A stretch of DNA of 64,000 bases from JAOXRU01 sp965247735 (lineage in GTDB: Bacteria; Bacteroidota; Bacteroidia; Flavobacteriales; Flavobacteriaceae). A program made the translations under genes and the position numbers. Below the pieces are notes generated by a model. That model had not been told where the DNA came from. It did not search any database and was given only the letters and a program-made list of their open reading frames with translations. Below are positions 27,146 to 37,038 of this stretch, in pieces (the stretch's first letter is position 1; every line of letters begins with the position of its first letter). The DNA lies in the NCBI GenBank assembly GCA_965247735.1, contig CBDFHN010000002.1:1116001-1180000 (forward strand), in the 5' to 3' direction.

Positions 27146-29494
27146 GTGAGTGAACAACTCAGCTCGCTATTTTTGAAAAATAAATTTCACTATTTTGCTA
27201 ATCTATTTTTACTACTACTTTCTTTTTTGGGAGAAGCACAAGAATATGATGCATTAGCAAAAGAAGAGAAGTTAAGTCAGCGCTTACAATCTTATGTTCT
27301 AGTAGATCTTAATACTTTTCCTCAACAACTATTAGCCACTACAATTAACACTCAAATTCCGATAGCGGTTATACTAGCAAAGGATAAACAAATCAATCAT
27401 GCTTTTTCAAAAAAATACCTTAAACTTCATAAAAAGGTAATTGTAATTTCTGATTTAGAAACTGATCCTGCTTTAGTAAAAAACATTCCTTTTCTAAAAA
27501 TTACAACAAAACATTTAGAAACACTAAACATTGTTCCCCATCAATTAAATGATAGCGCTATTGTACGGTTTAACAGTACTAAAGAGCTTAGTTTGGTGCA
27601 TTTTAAAGGTTTAAAAAAACTTGCAGATAGTACAATCATAAACCTATGGAAACATTCGGGAAAACTTCCAAATTTTATCAAAGCAGATAGTACGTTTATA
27701 ACTGCTGCAAGTAAAATGGTTAAACTATTAAATAGTAGACAAAAAGCTTATGGAGTAGTAAAAACCAAAACAACCCTTTTAAACGATGTCTCTTTTAAAA
27801 ATGAGAAAAACCAAAAAGCAAATGGATACTTTTGCTTTCCATATACCAACAACACCCTTTTTCCTATTTTAATTCCTCATAAAGCTGGTTATTACTTTTC
27901 TCCAGACATTATTTATACTTCCATAGAAAACTTTTCTAATTCAAAAGAATTTATTGGTTTTCCGTTAGAACCAGAGTTTGGGCTTTCAGATCATTTTTTA
28001 TTTGACACTAAAATCGAAAATACCATTAGGAAAAACAATACAGAGTTACTTTCCAATGGAATTATAATAAAAGAAGATCCGCAAAGAGGAAAAGTCGCGC
28101 TTTTTAATAAGGAAGCCTATATAGATGCTGGACTTGAAAGTAGAAAAACATTGCAATCTAGCTTTAGTATTACTGCCTGGATAAAACCAACAGCTATAAG
28201 TTTTAATAACAGCATTTTAGGAAAAGGAGATAATTTTGTACTAAAATTACATGAAGGAGCCTTAACTTTTACTATGGCTGGTATTAAAGATTATGTATCA
28301 GAATCTTCCCCTATTCCATTACAAAAATGGACACATATTGCATTAGTACATTCCAAAATTGACAACGACCTTAAGTTTTTTATCAACGGAAAACAGACAG
28401 ATAGGATAGAACTTATTGCTGACTATATAACTACCGATTACAACCTACTGATAGGAAGTAACCTTTGGCAAGAATATTTTATAGGTTATATCAATGAAAT
28501 TAAAATCTGGGAACGCGAACTTAATTCTAACGAGATTAGCAAGCAATTTTTGAAAACTCCAGAAAAACCTGCTACAATCAGTACCGTAATTACAATAGGT
28601 ATTGTGCTGCTAATAGCAATAACTATTGGTTATCTTATCCTCATTAATATCAGAACACGAAAAAAACGAATTATAATTATTGATCCTGAAACCGATGAAA
28701 TTGTAAAAATAGTAAGAAAACAAGCTTCTAATTCTAATCATAAATCTGAACAAATTTTATGTTTAGGTGCACTAAAAATTATAGACAAAGAACATATTGA
28801 TGTTGCTAAAAAATTGTCACCTAAACTAAAAAAACTTTTTATTCTTATTTTTCTTCACAGTTATGGTGAAAAAAAAGGAATAAGCACCAAAAAAATAACC
28901 GAACTTCTTTGGCCTGGAATGTCACTACAAAGTGCAAAAAACACAAGAGGTACTAATGTTCAAAATTTAAAATCCATTTTAAGCAGTACAAGTATAAGGT
29001 TAGTTTTTGAAGATAAGCTATGGATCCTAAAAATCCCTGAAAACTACTATTGTGATTATCAAATAGCTCTTAATTACTTGTCTTTTTTCTCTAAAGAAAA
29101 TAATGATACTGAAACATTAGCAAAAAAGATTCCCAACTTACTACTCCTATTAAAAGAAGGAAGGTTTCTAATTAATACTAGCGACGTTTGGTTAGATCCC
29201 TATATTGAAAAATTTAGCAACCTGGTTATTGAACAATGCACCAATTATACAGCCCAATTGACATCAAAAAAACATGGAAGTTTGCTTTTGGATATCGCTG
29301 AAATAATTTACCTCTATGACGATCTAAACGAAAAAGCATTGCAACTAAAACTAGAAGTTTTAATTCATCAAGGAAAATTAAGTTTGGCACATACCGTACA
29401 CGATAATTTTTCTAAATTATATCAAAAACTATACAAAGAACCATATCATTTTTCATTTGAAGAGTTAGTTTCTCAATACCAAACACAAAACTAG
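27146..29494 (+). CDS. transmembrane LamG sensor fused to a cytoplasmic winged-helix regulator
   Basis: A 782-residue one-component regulator. A signal segment (FHYFANLFLLLLSFLGEAQ) precedes a periplasmic region with a LamG/concanavalin-like domain at about 335-465 (SFSITAWIKPTA...KWTHIALVHSKIDNDLKFFINGK...GYINEIKIW). One membrane span lies at about 478-501, then a cytoplasmic winged-helix domain (about 550-625, KKGISTKKITELLWPGMSLQSAKNTRGTNVQNLKSIL) and a helical bacterial-activation-like tail. It probably senses a carbohydrate and controls the adjacent sugar-oxidation genes. The start is GTG at 27146 or, since TAAATTTG at 27139-27146 may be the promoter, the in-frame TTG at 27173. Confidence 0.8.
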   Translation: MSEQLSSLFLKNKFHYFANLFLLLLSFLGEAQEYDALAKEEKLSQRLQSYVLVDLNTFPQQLLATTINTQIPIAVILAKDKQINHAFSKKYLKLHKKVIVISDLETDPALVKNIPFLKITTKHLETLNIVPHQLNDSAIVRFNSTKELSLVHFKGLKKLADSTIINLWKHSGKLPNFIKADSTFITAASKMVKLLNSRQKAYGVVKTKTTLLNDVSFKNEKNQKANGYFCFPYTNNTLFPILIPHKAGYYFSPDIIYTSIENFSNSKEFIGFPLEPEFGLSDHFLFDTKIENTIRKNNTELLSNGIIIKEDPQRGKVALFNKEAYIDAGLESRKTLQSSFSITAWIKPTAISFNNSILGKGDNFVLKLHEGALTFTMAGIKDYVSESSPIPLQKWTHIALVHSKIDNDLKFFINGKQTDRIELIADYITTDYNLLIGSNLWQEYFIGYINEIKIWERELNSNEISKQFLKTPEKPATISTVITIGIVLLIAITIGYLILINIRTRKKRIIIIDPETDEIVKIVRKQASNSNHKSEQILCLGALKIIDKEHIDVAKKLSPKLKKLFILIFLHSYGEKKGISTKKITELLWPGMSLQSAKNTRGTNVQNLKSILSSTSIRLVFEDKLWILKIPENYYCDYQIALNYLSFFSKENNDTETLAKKIPNLLLLLKEGRFLINTSDVWLDPYIEKFSNLVIEQCTNYTAQLTSKKHGSLLLDIAEIIYLYDDLNEKALQLKLEVLIHQGKLSLAHTVHDNFSKLYQKLYKEPYHFSFEELVSQYQTQN

Positions 29495-29686
29495 CCCTAT
29501 TTCTTCTAAACAGAACATTAAAAATAACCTGTTGTTTTTTAATTACTTATAATTTATTTATTTTCATTACCCCATTTATTACCCCAACTTTTACACAGTA
29601 GCTTCTTTATTTGTTTTTTCAATTTAGTCATCGTCATGCATTAGGCTAATTAATGTATCATTTGACCATAACTTAACTAACGTACT

Positions 29687-30955
29687 ATGGAAAAACAGAA
29701 AAATAACCGCAGAGATTTTGTTAAAAAGAGTTTAGCTATTGCTGCAGGAATTACAATTATCCCAAGACATGTCATGGGAGGTCCCAATTTTATTTCTCCT
29801 AGTGACCAACTTACAAAAGCAGTTATTGGTGTTGGAGGTATGGGACAAGGTCATTTGGGCTATGAAGGAACCAAATTATTAGCAATTTGTGATGCAGATG
29901 GAAAACACCTTGCAAACACCTTAAAAAAGGTAGACAGCAGTGTTAAAGGATATAGAGATTTTAGAGAAGTATTACAACGTCCAGATATAGATATTATACA
30001 TATTGCAACTCCGCCACATTGGCACGGCATAATGTCTGTAATGGCTGCTGAAGCAGGGAAAGACGTATGGTGCGAAAAACCAATGACGAGAACTATTGGA
30101 GAAGGTAAGCGTGTGGTTGAAGCCATGAAACAACATGGAAAAATGTTTAGACTTAATACCTGGTTTAGATTTAAAGATAACTTTTATGGGATGGGAACTC
30201 CTGTAAAAAAGATTAAAAAAGTAGTAGATAGTGGTGCTTTAGGTTGGCCACTAAAAGTAACAATTAGTGGTGTTACAGGTTTCAATTGGAAGTTTTACTG
30301 GGTAGGTAAAGAAAACTTGAAACCTCAACCTGTACCGCAAGAACTAGATTATAATATGTGGTTAGGGCCTGCACCAGAAAAACCATACCATCCGCACAGA
30401 GTACATTCAACTTTTAGAGGCTACTGGGATTATGATGGTGGTGGATTAGGAGATATGGGACAACACTATATAGATCCTGTACAATACTTCCTAGGAAAAG
30501 ACAATACAAGTCCTGTAAAAGTGGAAGTAGATGCGCCACAACAACATTATGATGCCATTGGAACTTGGAGAAAAATAACATTTACCTATGCAGATGGATG
30601 TCAGATTATTTTAGATGGAGAAAATAAAGACAAAAATGCAGCTTATATAGAAGGACCAGATGGCAAGATTTTTAATGGGTTTAAATCTACTATTCCAAAT
30701 ATTCAAGGGCTTATTGATGAATTACCTGATCCTGAAGAACAGATAGGGATTTTTACTGAGTCAGTAAAAACAAGAAAAAAGTTTGCCTTAAACGAAGAAA
30801 ATGGGCATCGTTCTGCCACTATAGTTAATATGGGACTTATTGCTCTCCGTTTGGGTAGGACTTTAGAGTTTGATCCTATAAAACAAGAATTTATTAATGA
30901 TGTAGAAGCAAATAGACTTATAGATCAGCCTGAAAGAAGCTCATGGGCTTTTTAA
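29687..30955 (+). CDS. Gfo/Idh/MocA family oxidoreductase with Tat signal
   Basis: A 422-residue NAD(P)-dependent sugar oxidoreductase. The N-terminus has the twin-arginine motif NRRDFVKKSLAIAAG (about 7-21), so it is exported folded with its cofactor. The Rossmann segment KAVIGVGGMGQGHLGYEG is at about 43-61, CEKPMTR near 130, and the catalytic-type GGGLGDMGQHYID near 250. Exported members occur in loci that oxidise glycosides at carbon 3. It starts the gene set with the two DUF1080 genes (47-base gap to the next). Confidence 0.9.
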   Translation: MEKQKNNRRDFVKKSLAIAAGITIIPRHVMGGPNFISPSDQLTKAVIGVGGMGQGHLGYEGTKLLAICDADGKHLANTLKKVDSSVKGYRDFREVLQRPDIDIIHIATPPHWHGIMSVMAAEAGKDVWCEKPMTRTIGEGKRVVEAMKQHGKMFRLNTWFRFKDNFYGMGTPVKKIKKVVDSGALGWPLKVTISGVTGFNWKFYWVGKENLKPQPVPQELDYNMWLGPAPEKPYHPHRVHSTFRGYWDYDGGGLGDMGQHYIDPVQYFLGKDNTSPVKVEVDAPQQHYDAIGTWRKITFTYADGCQIILDGENKDKNAAYIEGPDGKIFNGFKSTIPNIQGLIDELPDPEEQIGIFTESVKTRKKFALNEENGHRSATIVNMGLIALRLGRTLEFDPIKQEFINDVEANRLIDQPERSSWAF

Positions 30956-31002
30956 AATCTAACTTCTTTTAATTTTCTTTAAAAACTAAGACATAACTAA
31001 AA

Positions 31003-34000
31003 ATGAAAAAAATTATAATAATATTAATCCTACTCTGTGCTTCCCAAATTACGGTTGCTCAGATAAATAGGACATTAGAAACAAAAGTTGCAGATATACT
31101 TGCACAAATGCCTACAAAAAACTCCAATCATTCTAATGCTTTGATGGAAGAAATCATTGCACTTAGGGCTGATGGTATTGCCCAGTTTTGTAGTATGATT
31201 GTTCCTTTGGGTACTGGAGATGATACTCAAGCTAGATATGTTTTACAAACACTTTCAACATATAATGCTAAAGATCAAAAAAACAGAAATTCTAACGTTG
31301 TTGAAACTGCTTTTTTAGCAGCTCTTCAAAAAGCAAATGACAATGAAGTTAAAACGTTTTTTATACAACGACTTATGAATTGTGGAACAATTGCTAGTAT
31401 TGCTCCACTAACTACATATTTAGCCTCTGAAGATTTATACAAACCATCCCTAGCGACATTAACAACCATAGGTACACCAAACGCTGCTAAAAACATATTA
31501 CAAGCTATTGACAATGCTAATACTGCTAAAAAAGTTGCCTTAATCAATGCTTTAGGAGTTTTAAACTATGCATCCGCAAACAATGCCTTAAAAAAGCATG
31601 CGCTATCTACTGACATTAATATTAAGCAAAAATCATTATTGACGCTAGCAGAAATTGCAACACCAGATGCTAAAAACACTTTAGAAGAAGCTGTAAAAAA
31701 AGCAAATTATAACCTCGATAATTCTAAAGCAATAATTGCATACATTAGGTACGGAAATCAATTATATAACAAAGGAGCTACAACTGCTAGTAGTTCGGTT
31801 GGAAAAAACATCTTGAAAAATTGTACCTCAGTATCACAATTACATTTTAGAACCGCCGGACTTACATTATTAAATAAAATAGAAGGGCAATCGTATCTTA
31901 AAACCTTACTTAAAGAAGCAAAACATAACAATGCAATATATACCGCAAGTGTTTTAACTCTAGCTTCAAAAACCTTGACTCCAGATGCCGTTAACAAATG
32001 GGTTAAGTTTTATAAAAAAGCTGCTCCTCATGTAAAACCACAATTGATACACATGCTTAGGAATAGAACAGAAGCTACTGTTTTTGAAAATGTAATCAAT
32101 GAAGGTTTAAATGATAAAAATTCGGACATAAAAATAGCTGCTATAAAAGCATTAGCTAACCAAAATAAAGCAAAAGCTTTACCCATAGCATTAAAGACTT
32201 TAAAAGCTTCAAAAAATGTTGATGAGTACAAAGCTATTCAAGAAACCTTATTGCGTATTTGTACTTCAAAAGATAATTCGGTACTAGCGAGTAATCTTAC
32301 AAATGCCAATGATTCTGAAAAAGAAGTTTTAATTAACGTACTTGCTGCTAGAAAAGCAAAATCACAAGTAAAAAATATTCTACCATTATTAGCTAAAGGT
32401 AACGAGCAATTAAAAACTACAATTTACAAGGCTTTACCTTCCTTAGTTTCTTCGGATGATTTATCTGCCATTATTCCCTTACTAAATACTGCTACTAAAA
32501 AAGAAGATATCAGTAACATTCAAAAAGCAATTCGTTCTATTTTAGATCGTAGTAATGGAGCATATTCAGAAGATATCATGGCTGCATATGCTAACGCTAA
32601 TCAAAAAGAGAAGCTTATACCAGTTTTACCATCAGTACATACCAATTCTTCATTAAAATTAGTAGAAAATGCATTGCAATCTTCATCTGCTAGTGTTAGA
32701 AACAGTGCTTTAGATGCATTAGCAAATTGGAAAGGTAATAATGCTTTAGCCATACTTTTTAAACAATTAAGTTCTGGTACTGATCAAAAAACAAAAGCTA
32801 TTGCCTTTAATAATTACCTTATCAAACTTCAAAAATCATCTTATCCAGATGATCAAAAGTTACTATTGTTAAGAAAAATAATGGCATACAGTACTACCTT
32901 AGCACAACAAAAACAGGTGTTGAGAAATGCGCGTGGTATTAAAACTTTCCTTTCTTTAATTTTTGTTTCCAACTATTTAGAAACAGAAAATTTAATTACA
33001 ACTGCATCTAATACTGCCATTAGAATAGCATTACCAACTCCTGGAGTTCAAAATGGTCTTAGTGGAGCACTTGTTAGAGCTATTGTTGAAAAAAGCATCA
33101 ATAACTTAACAGGTCATGATAGTCAATATCTAAAAATAGATGTAAAAGAGTTTTTAGACAACATGCCTAATGATAAAGGATATGTATCTATGTTTAATGG
33201 AAAAGACCTAGACGGGTGGAAAGGATTAGTAGAAAACCCTATTGCCAGAGCAAAAATGTCTACAAGAACTTTGACCAAAAAGCAAGCAGTTGCTGACCGT
33301 AATATGAATAAAGAATGGATTATTAAAGACGGAGCTATTGTATTTGTTGGTGAAGGATTTAAAAACATTGCTTCTGTTAAAAAATATGGTGATTTTGAAA
33401 TGATTGTTGATTGGAAAATTGGAAAAGGTGGAGATAGCGGTATTTACCTTAGAGGAACACCTCAAGTACAAATATGGGATACTGCACTGGTAGAAGTTGG
33501 TGCGCAAGTTGGTTCTGGTGGACTTTACAACAACCAAAAACACTTAAGTAAACCGTTAAAAGTAGCCGATAACCCAATAAATAATTGGAATACATTCCGC
33601 ATTAAAATGATTGGTAATATCGTTACTGTATACTTAAATGGGGAATTAGTAACTGATCATATTCCTTTAGAAAACTATTGGGATAAGAATAAGGCAATTT
33701 TTCCAAAAGAAGCCATTGAGTTACAAGCTCATGGAGAAGATGTGCGTTTTAGAAATATCTATGTTCGCGAAATCCCTAATGGAGATGACTTACTAACAAC
33801 TACAGAAAAAAAAGAAGGCTTTACTTCCTTATTTAACGGTAAGGATCTTAACCACTGGCAAGGAAATAAAACAGATTATAAAGTAATTAATAACGAAATT
33901 GCTGTTCGTCCTAAAGAAGGAGGTCATGGCAACTTATATACCATTAAAGAATATGATAATTTTATTTTTAGGTTCGAATTTCAATTAACACCTGGTGCAA

Positions 34001-34392
34001 ACAACGGACTTGGAATTCATGCTCCTCTAGAAGGAGATATTGCCTATGTTGGTAAAGAATTACAAATACTAGACAATACTGCAGCTATTTACAAAAATCT
34101 AAAACCCTACCAATACCATGCTTCTGTTTATGGAGTGCTTACTGCAAAAAGAGGACATTTAAACCCTGTTGGTGATTGGAATACCGAAGAAGTAATTGTA
34201 AACGGAGATCATATTAAAATTACTTTAAACGGAATAGTAGTTCTAGATGGCAATATCAAAGAAGCTACAAAAAATGGAACTTTAGATGGTAAAGAACATT
34301 CTGGGTTGCAAAGAAACAATGGTCATATTGCTTTTTTAGGGCATGGATCGGAATTACAATTTAGAAATGTTAGAATCAAAACATTAAACTAA
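31003..34392 (+). CDS. HEAT-repeat protein with two DUF1080 (3-keto-glycoside hydrolase-type) domains
   Basis: An exported protein of 1129 residues with signal peptide MKKIIIILILLCASQITVAQ. Residues about 25-700 are alpha-helical repeats of HEAT type (many copies of L..L......A.....L...A). Two DUF1080 domains follow, at about 726-926 (SMFNGKDLDGWKGL ... GDSGIYLRGTPQVQIWD) and 939-1128 (SLFNGKDLNHWQGN ... NNGLGIHAP). DUF1080 enzymes cleave 3-keto-glycosides, with a lamin-G-like fold. The tandem catalytic domains on a large repeat scaffold suggest a surface or periplasmic enzyme. It lies between the Gfo/Idh/MocA and single-domain DUF1080 genes. Confidence 0.88.
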   Translation: MKKIIIILILLCASQITVAQINRTLETKVADILAQMPTKNSNHSNALMEEIIALRADGIAQFCSMIVPLGTGDDTQARYVLQTLSTYNAKDQKNRNSNVVETAFLAALQKANDNEVKTFFIQRLMNCGTIASIAPLTTYLASEDLYKPSLATLTTIGTPNAAKNILQAIDNANTAKKVALINALGVLNYASANNALKKHALSTDINIKQKSLLTLAEIATPDAKNTLEEAVKKANYNLDNSKAIIAYIRYGNQLYNKGATTASSSVGKNILKNCTSVSQLHFRTAGLTLLNKIEGQSYLKTLLKEAKHNNAIYTASVLTLASKTLTPDAVNKWVKFYKKAAPHVKPQLIHMLRNRTEATVFENVINEGLNDKNSDIKIAAIKALANQNKAKALPIALKTLKASKNVDEYKAIQETLLRICTSKDNSVLASNLTNANDSEKEVLINVLAARKAKSQVKNILPLLAKGNEQLKTTIYKALPSLVSSDDLSAIIPLLNTATKKEDISNIQKAIRSILDRSNGAYSEDIMAAYANANQKEKLIPVLPSVHTNSSLKLVENALQSSSASVRNSALDALANWKGNNALAILFKQLSSGTDQKTKAIAFNNYLIKLQKSSYPDDQKLLLLRKIMAYSTTLAQQKQVLRNARGIKTFLSLIFVSNYLETENLITTASNTAIRIALPTPGVQNGLSGALVRAIVEKSINNLTGHDSQYLKIDVKEFLDNMPNDKGYVSMFNGKDLDGWKGLVENPIARAKMSTRTLTKKQAVADRNMNKEWIIKDGAIVFVGEGFKNIASVKKYGDFEMIVDWKIGKGGDSGIYLRGTPQVQIWDTALVEVGAQVGSGGLYNNQKHLSKPLKVADNPINNWNTFRIKMIGNIVTVYLNGELVTDHIPLENYWDKNKAIFPKEAIELQAHGEDVRFRNIYVREIPNGDDLLTTTEKKEGFTSLFNGKDLNHWQGNKTDYKVINNEIAVRPKEGGHGNLYTIKEYDNFIFRFEFQLTPGANNGLGIHAPLEGDIAYVGKELQILDNTAAIYKNLKPYQYHASVYGVLTAKRGHLNPVGDWNTEEVIVNGDHIKITLNGIVVLDGNIKEATKNGTLDGKEHSGLQRNNGHIAFLGHGSELQFRNVRIKTLN

Positions 34393-34457
34393 AATCATAA
34401 CACTAACATGTTCAAAAGACTTGTTGATAATAGCAAATAACTTATAAAATAACACCT

Positions 34458-35060
34458 ATGAAAAAAATTAGTATCAGTATTTTAATGATTGCCTTTATTG
34501 GAATTTCAACTATACAAGCCCAAAAAACAAAACTATTTAACGGAAAAGACCTTAGCGGATGGACTGTTTATGGTACCGAAAAATGGTATGTAGAAGACGG
34601 GTTATTAGTTTGTGAAAGTGGTCCAGATGAAAAATATGGCTATTTAGCAACTAATGAACATTATAAAAATTATGTCCTTACCCTACAATTTAAACAAGAA
34701 GCAGACGGAAATAGTGGCGTATTTATCCGTTCTACTATTGAAGGCGTTAAAGTTAGCGGATGGCAGGTAGAAGTTGCGCCAAAAGGAAAACATACTGGTG
34801 GTGTTTATGAATCTTATGGTAGAGGATGGCTTATAAAACCTACAGCTGATAAAGAAGAAGCATTAAAGGTTGGACAATGGAACAAGCTAAAAATAAAAGT
34901 AGATGGTGATACCATTACATCGTGGCTAAATGGTACCGAAATGATAACAATTAGCGATGAAAAAATTGGAAAAGGAATGGGTGCTGTTGCCTTACAAATA
35001 CATGATGGTGGTGGTATTAAAGTGAAATGGAAAAACATTAAATTAAAAACACTTCGTTAA
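34458..35060 (+). CDS. DUF1080 (3-keto-disaccharide hydrolase-type) protein
   Basis: A single-domain exported protein of 200 residues: signal peptide MKKISISILMIAFIGISTIQAQ, then KLFNGKDLSGWTVYGTEKWYVEDGLLVCESG, NSGVFIRST and WQVEVAPKGKHTGGVYE. These are the core strands of DUF1080, the fold of enzymes that split glycosides after oxidation of the 3-hydroxyl. It starts 65 bases after the two-domain paralogue and a strong terminator follows, so it closes this transcript. Confidence 0.9.
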   Translation: MKKISISILMIAFIGISTIQAQKTKLFNGKDLSGWTVYGTEKWYVEDGLLVCESGPDEKYGYLATNEHYKNYVLTLQFKQEADGNSGVFIRSTIEGVKVSGWQVEVAPKGKHTGGVYESYGRGWLIKPTADKEEALKVGQWNKLKIKVDGDTITSWLNGTEMITISDEKIGKGMGAVALQIHDGGGIKVKWKNIKLKTLR

Positions 35061-35079
35061 TAGCTAATTTTGTTTGTAT

Positions 35080-35119
35080 AATCCCCCGCTGGATACTATC
35101 TTTTGCGGGGATTATTTTT
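35080..35119 (+). terminator. rho-independent terminator after the DUF1080 genes
   Basis: AATCCCCCGC (35080-35089) pairs with GCGGGGATT (35105-35113), with one bulged C. A run of T follows. It separates this transcript from the GMC oxidoreductase pair. Confidence 0.85.
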
Positions 35120-35329
35120 TTACTCTACTACAAGTTTAATGGACAGCCATAAAACAATTGTATTTTTAATGATTTTAGTTAACAGAACGTTACATTAATT
35201 GAATAGCATTCTATCAAGAATCGTGAATATTAATAGTTAACATGTTCTCGAAACTAATTTTCACCTAAAATCAACTCAAAGAGACATTCTAGATATAAAA
35301 ATTCTCCAAACCTTTTATAATAATACAAT

Positions 35330-37036
35330 ATGATTGAAGAAGAACATGCAGAGATTTATGATGCTATTGTAATTGGCACGGGCATATCTGGTGGTTGGGC
35401 TGCTAAAGAATTATGCGAACAAGGACTAAAAACCTTAGTGCTTGAACGTGGTAGAATGATAAATCATATTACCGATTACCCTACAGCCCATATGGATCCT
35501 TGGGATTTTAAATACCGTGGTAAACCTACAGCTGCTGATGCAAAAACTCAAGAGAAGCAAGCTAGAAGTGGGTATACTACCAATGAACCCAGTAAACACT
35601 GGTTTGTAAATGATCTAAAACATCCTTATAACGAAAAAAAACGTTTCGATTGGATGCGTGGTTACCATGTAGGTGGAAGATCTATCATGTGGGGAAGACA
35701 AACCCTAAGGCTTAGTGAAATGGATTTTGAAGCCAATAAAAAAGAAAATATCGCTATAGACTGGCCTATACGTTATAAAGATTTGGCACCTTGGTACGAT
35801 AAGGTAGAAGATTTTATTGGAGTCTCAGGAGAGAAACTAGGACTAAAACACCTACCTGATGGTGTGTTTACCCCCCCAATGGAACTCAATTGTGTAGAAC
35901 AAGAATTTCGCTCCAAAATTAAAGAAAAATACAGCAATCGTTACCTTACTATGGGACGCTTTGCAAACCTCACAGGAGACAAGCAACGTGAAGGAAGAAG
36001 TAATTGTCAATACAGAAACAGATGTGTAAGAGGCTGCCCATTTGGCGCATATTTTAGTAGCAACTCCTCTACCCTACCAGCAGCAGAACGTACTGGAAAC
36101 ATGACATTAAGAGCGAATTCTATAGTGCAAAAAATCATATATGACGATAAAAAAAAGATAGCTACTGGTGTTGAAGTAATTGATACACTAACGCATAAAA
36201 AAACAACATTTTCGGCTAAAGTTATTTTTTGCTGTGCATCTACAGTAGCAAGTACTGCTATTTTATTAAACTCAACCTCAAAACGTTTCCCAAATGGATT
36301 AGGAAACGATAGTGGCGAGCTTGGACACAATCTAATGGATCATCATTTTAAGGTAGGCGCTACTGCTACTGCCAAAGGCTTTGATGATAAATATTATAGT
36401 GGTAGAAGACCAGCCAGTTTTCATATTCCACGCTTTAGAAACTTAAAAGACAAGCCCGATAAAAATTTAGATTTTATTAGAGGTTATTCTTTTCAAGGTT
36501 CGGCAAGTAGAAGTAATTGGACAAATGCTATTTCAGAAATGAGTTTTGGTGAGGACCTAAAAGAAGTTCTTTTTAAACCAGGCCCATGGAAAATAGGAAT
36601 TAACGGATTTGGTGAATGTCTGCCTTATCATGAAAATAAAATGACTTTAAATCATAAAAAGCTAAACGAGTGGGGAATGCCTACTGTTACTTTTGACTGT
36701 GAATTTAAAGAAAATGAAAAGAAAATGCGAAAAGACATGCAACAAGAAGCCATAAATATGCTTACTGCTGCTGGTTTTGAAGAGGTAAAAGGATACGATT
36801 TACCAAGTTTCCCTGGTAATGCCATTCATGAAATGGGTACTGCTAGAATGGGACATCATCCAAAAACATCTGTCCTTAACAAACACAATCAAATACATGC
36901 TGTACCTAATGTATATGTTACCGATGGCGCATGTATGACTTCGGCTCCCTACCAAAACCCATCATTAACCTATATGGCATTTAGCGCAAGAGCAGCCAGT
37001 CATGCGGCTAAACAGTTAAAAAACAATATTTTTTAA
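35330..37036 (+). CDS. GMC family oxidoreductase (sugar dehydrogenase large subunit)
   Basis: A 568-residue FAD enzyme. The dinucleotide-binding motif GTGISGG is at 16-22 after AIVI, with LERGR downstream. The cysteine-bearing segment CQYRNRCVRGCPFGA (about 224-238) is typical of gluconate/fructose dehydrogenase-type GMC proteins. The C-terminal catalytic region has HEMGTARMG and TDGACMTSAPYQNPSLT. It likely oxidises sugars, possibly to 3-keto forms, and passes electrons through the small subunit encoded 2 bases downstream. It has no signal peptide, so export would depend on the Tat-type partner. Confidence 0.92.
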   Translation: MIEEEHAEIYDAIVIGTGISGGWAAKELCEQGLKTLVLERGRMINHITDYPTAHMDPWDFKYRGKPTAADAKTQEKQARSGYTTNEPSKHWFVNDLKHPYNEKKRFDWMRGYHVGGRSIMWGRQTLRLSEMDFEANKKENIAIDWPIRYKDLAPWYDKVEDFIGVSGEKLGLKHLPDGVFTPPMELNCVEQEFRSKIKEKYSNRYLTMGRFANLTGDKQREGRSNCQYRNRCVRGCPFGAYFSSNSSTLPAAERTGNMTLRANSIVQKIIYDDKKKIATGVEVIDTLTHKKTTFSAKVIFCCASTVASTAILLNSTSKRFPNGLGNDSGELGHNLMDHHFKVGATATAKGFDDKYYSGRRPASFHIPRFRNLKDKPDKNLDFIRGYSFQGSASRSNWTNAISEMSFGEDLKEVLFKPGPWKIGINGFGECLPYHENKMTLNHKKLNEWGMPTVTFDCEFKENEKKMRKDMQQEAINMLTAAGFEEVKGYDLPSFPGNAIHEMGTARMGHHPKTSVLNKHNQIHAVPNVYVTDGACMTSAPYQNPSLTYMAFSARAASHAAKQLKNNIF

Positions 37037-37038
37037 GT

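Noticed and set aside
35200..35250. Repeated AGTTAACA words upstream of the GMC gene as operators
   Set aside because: Two short copies without clear symmetry; too weak to list.
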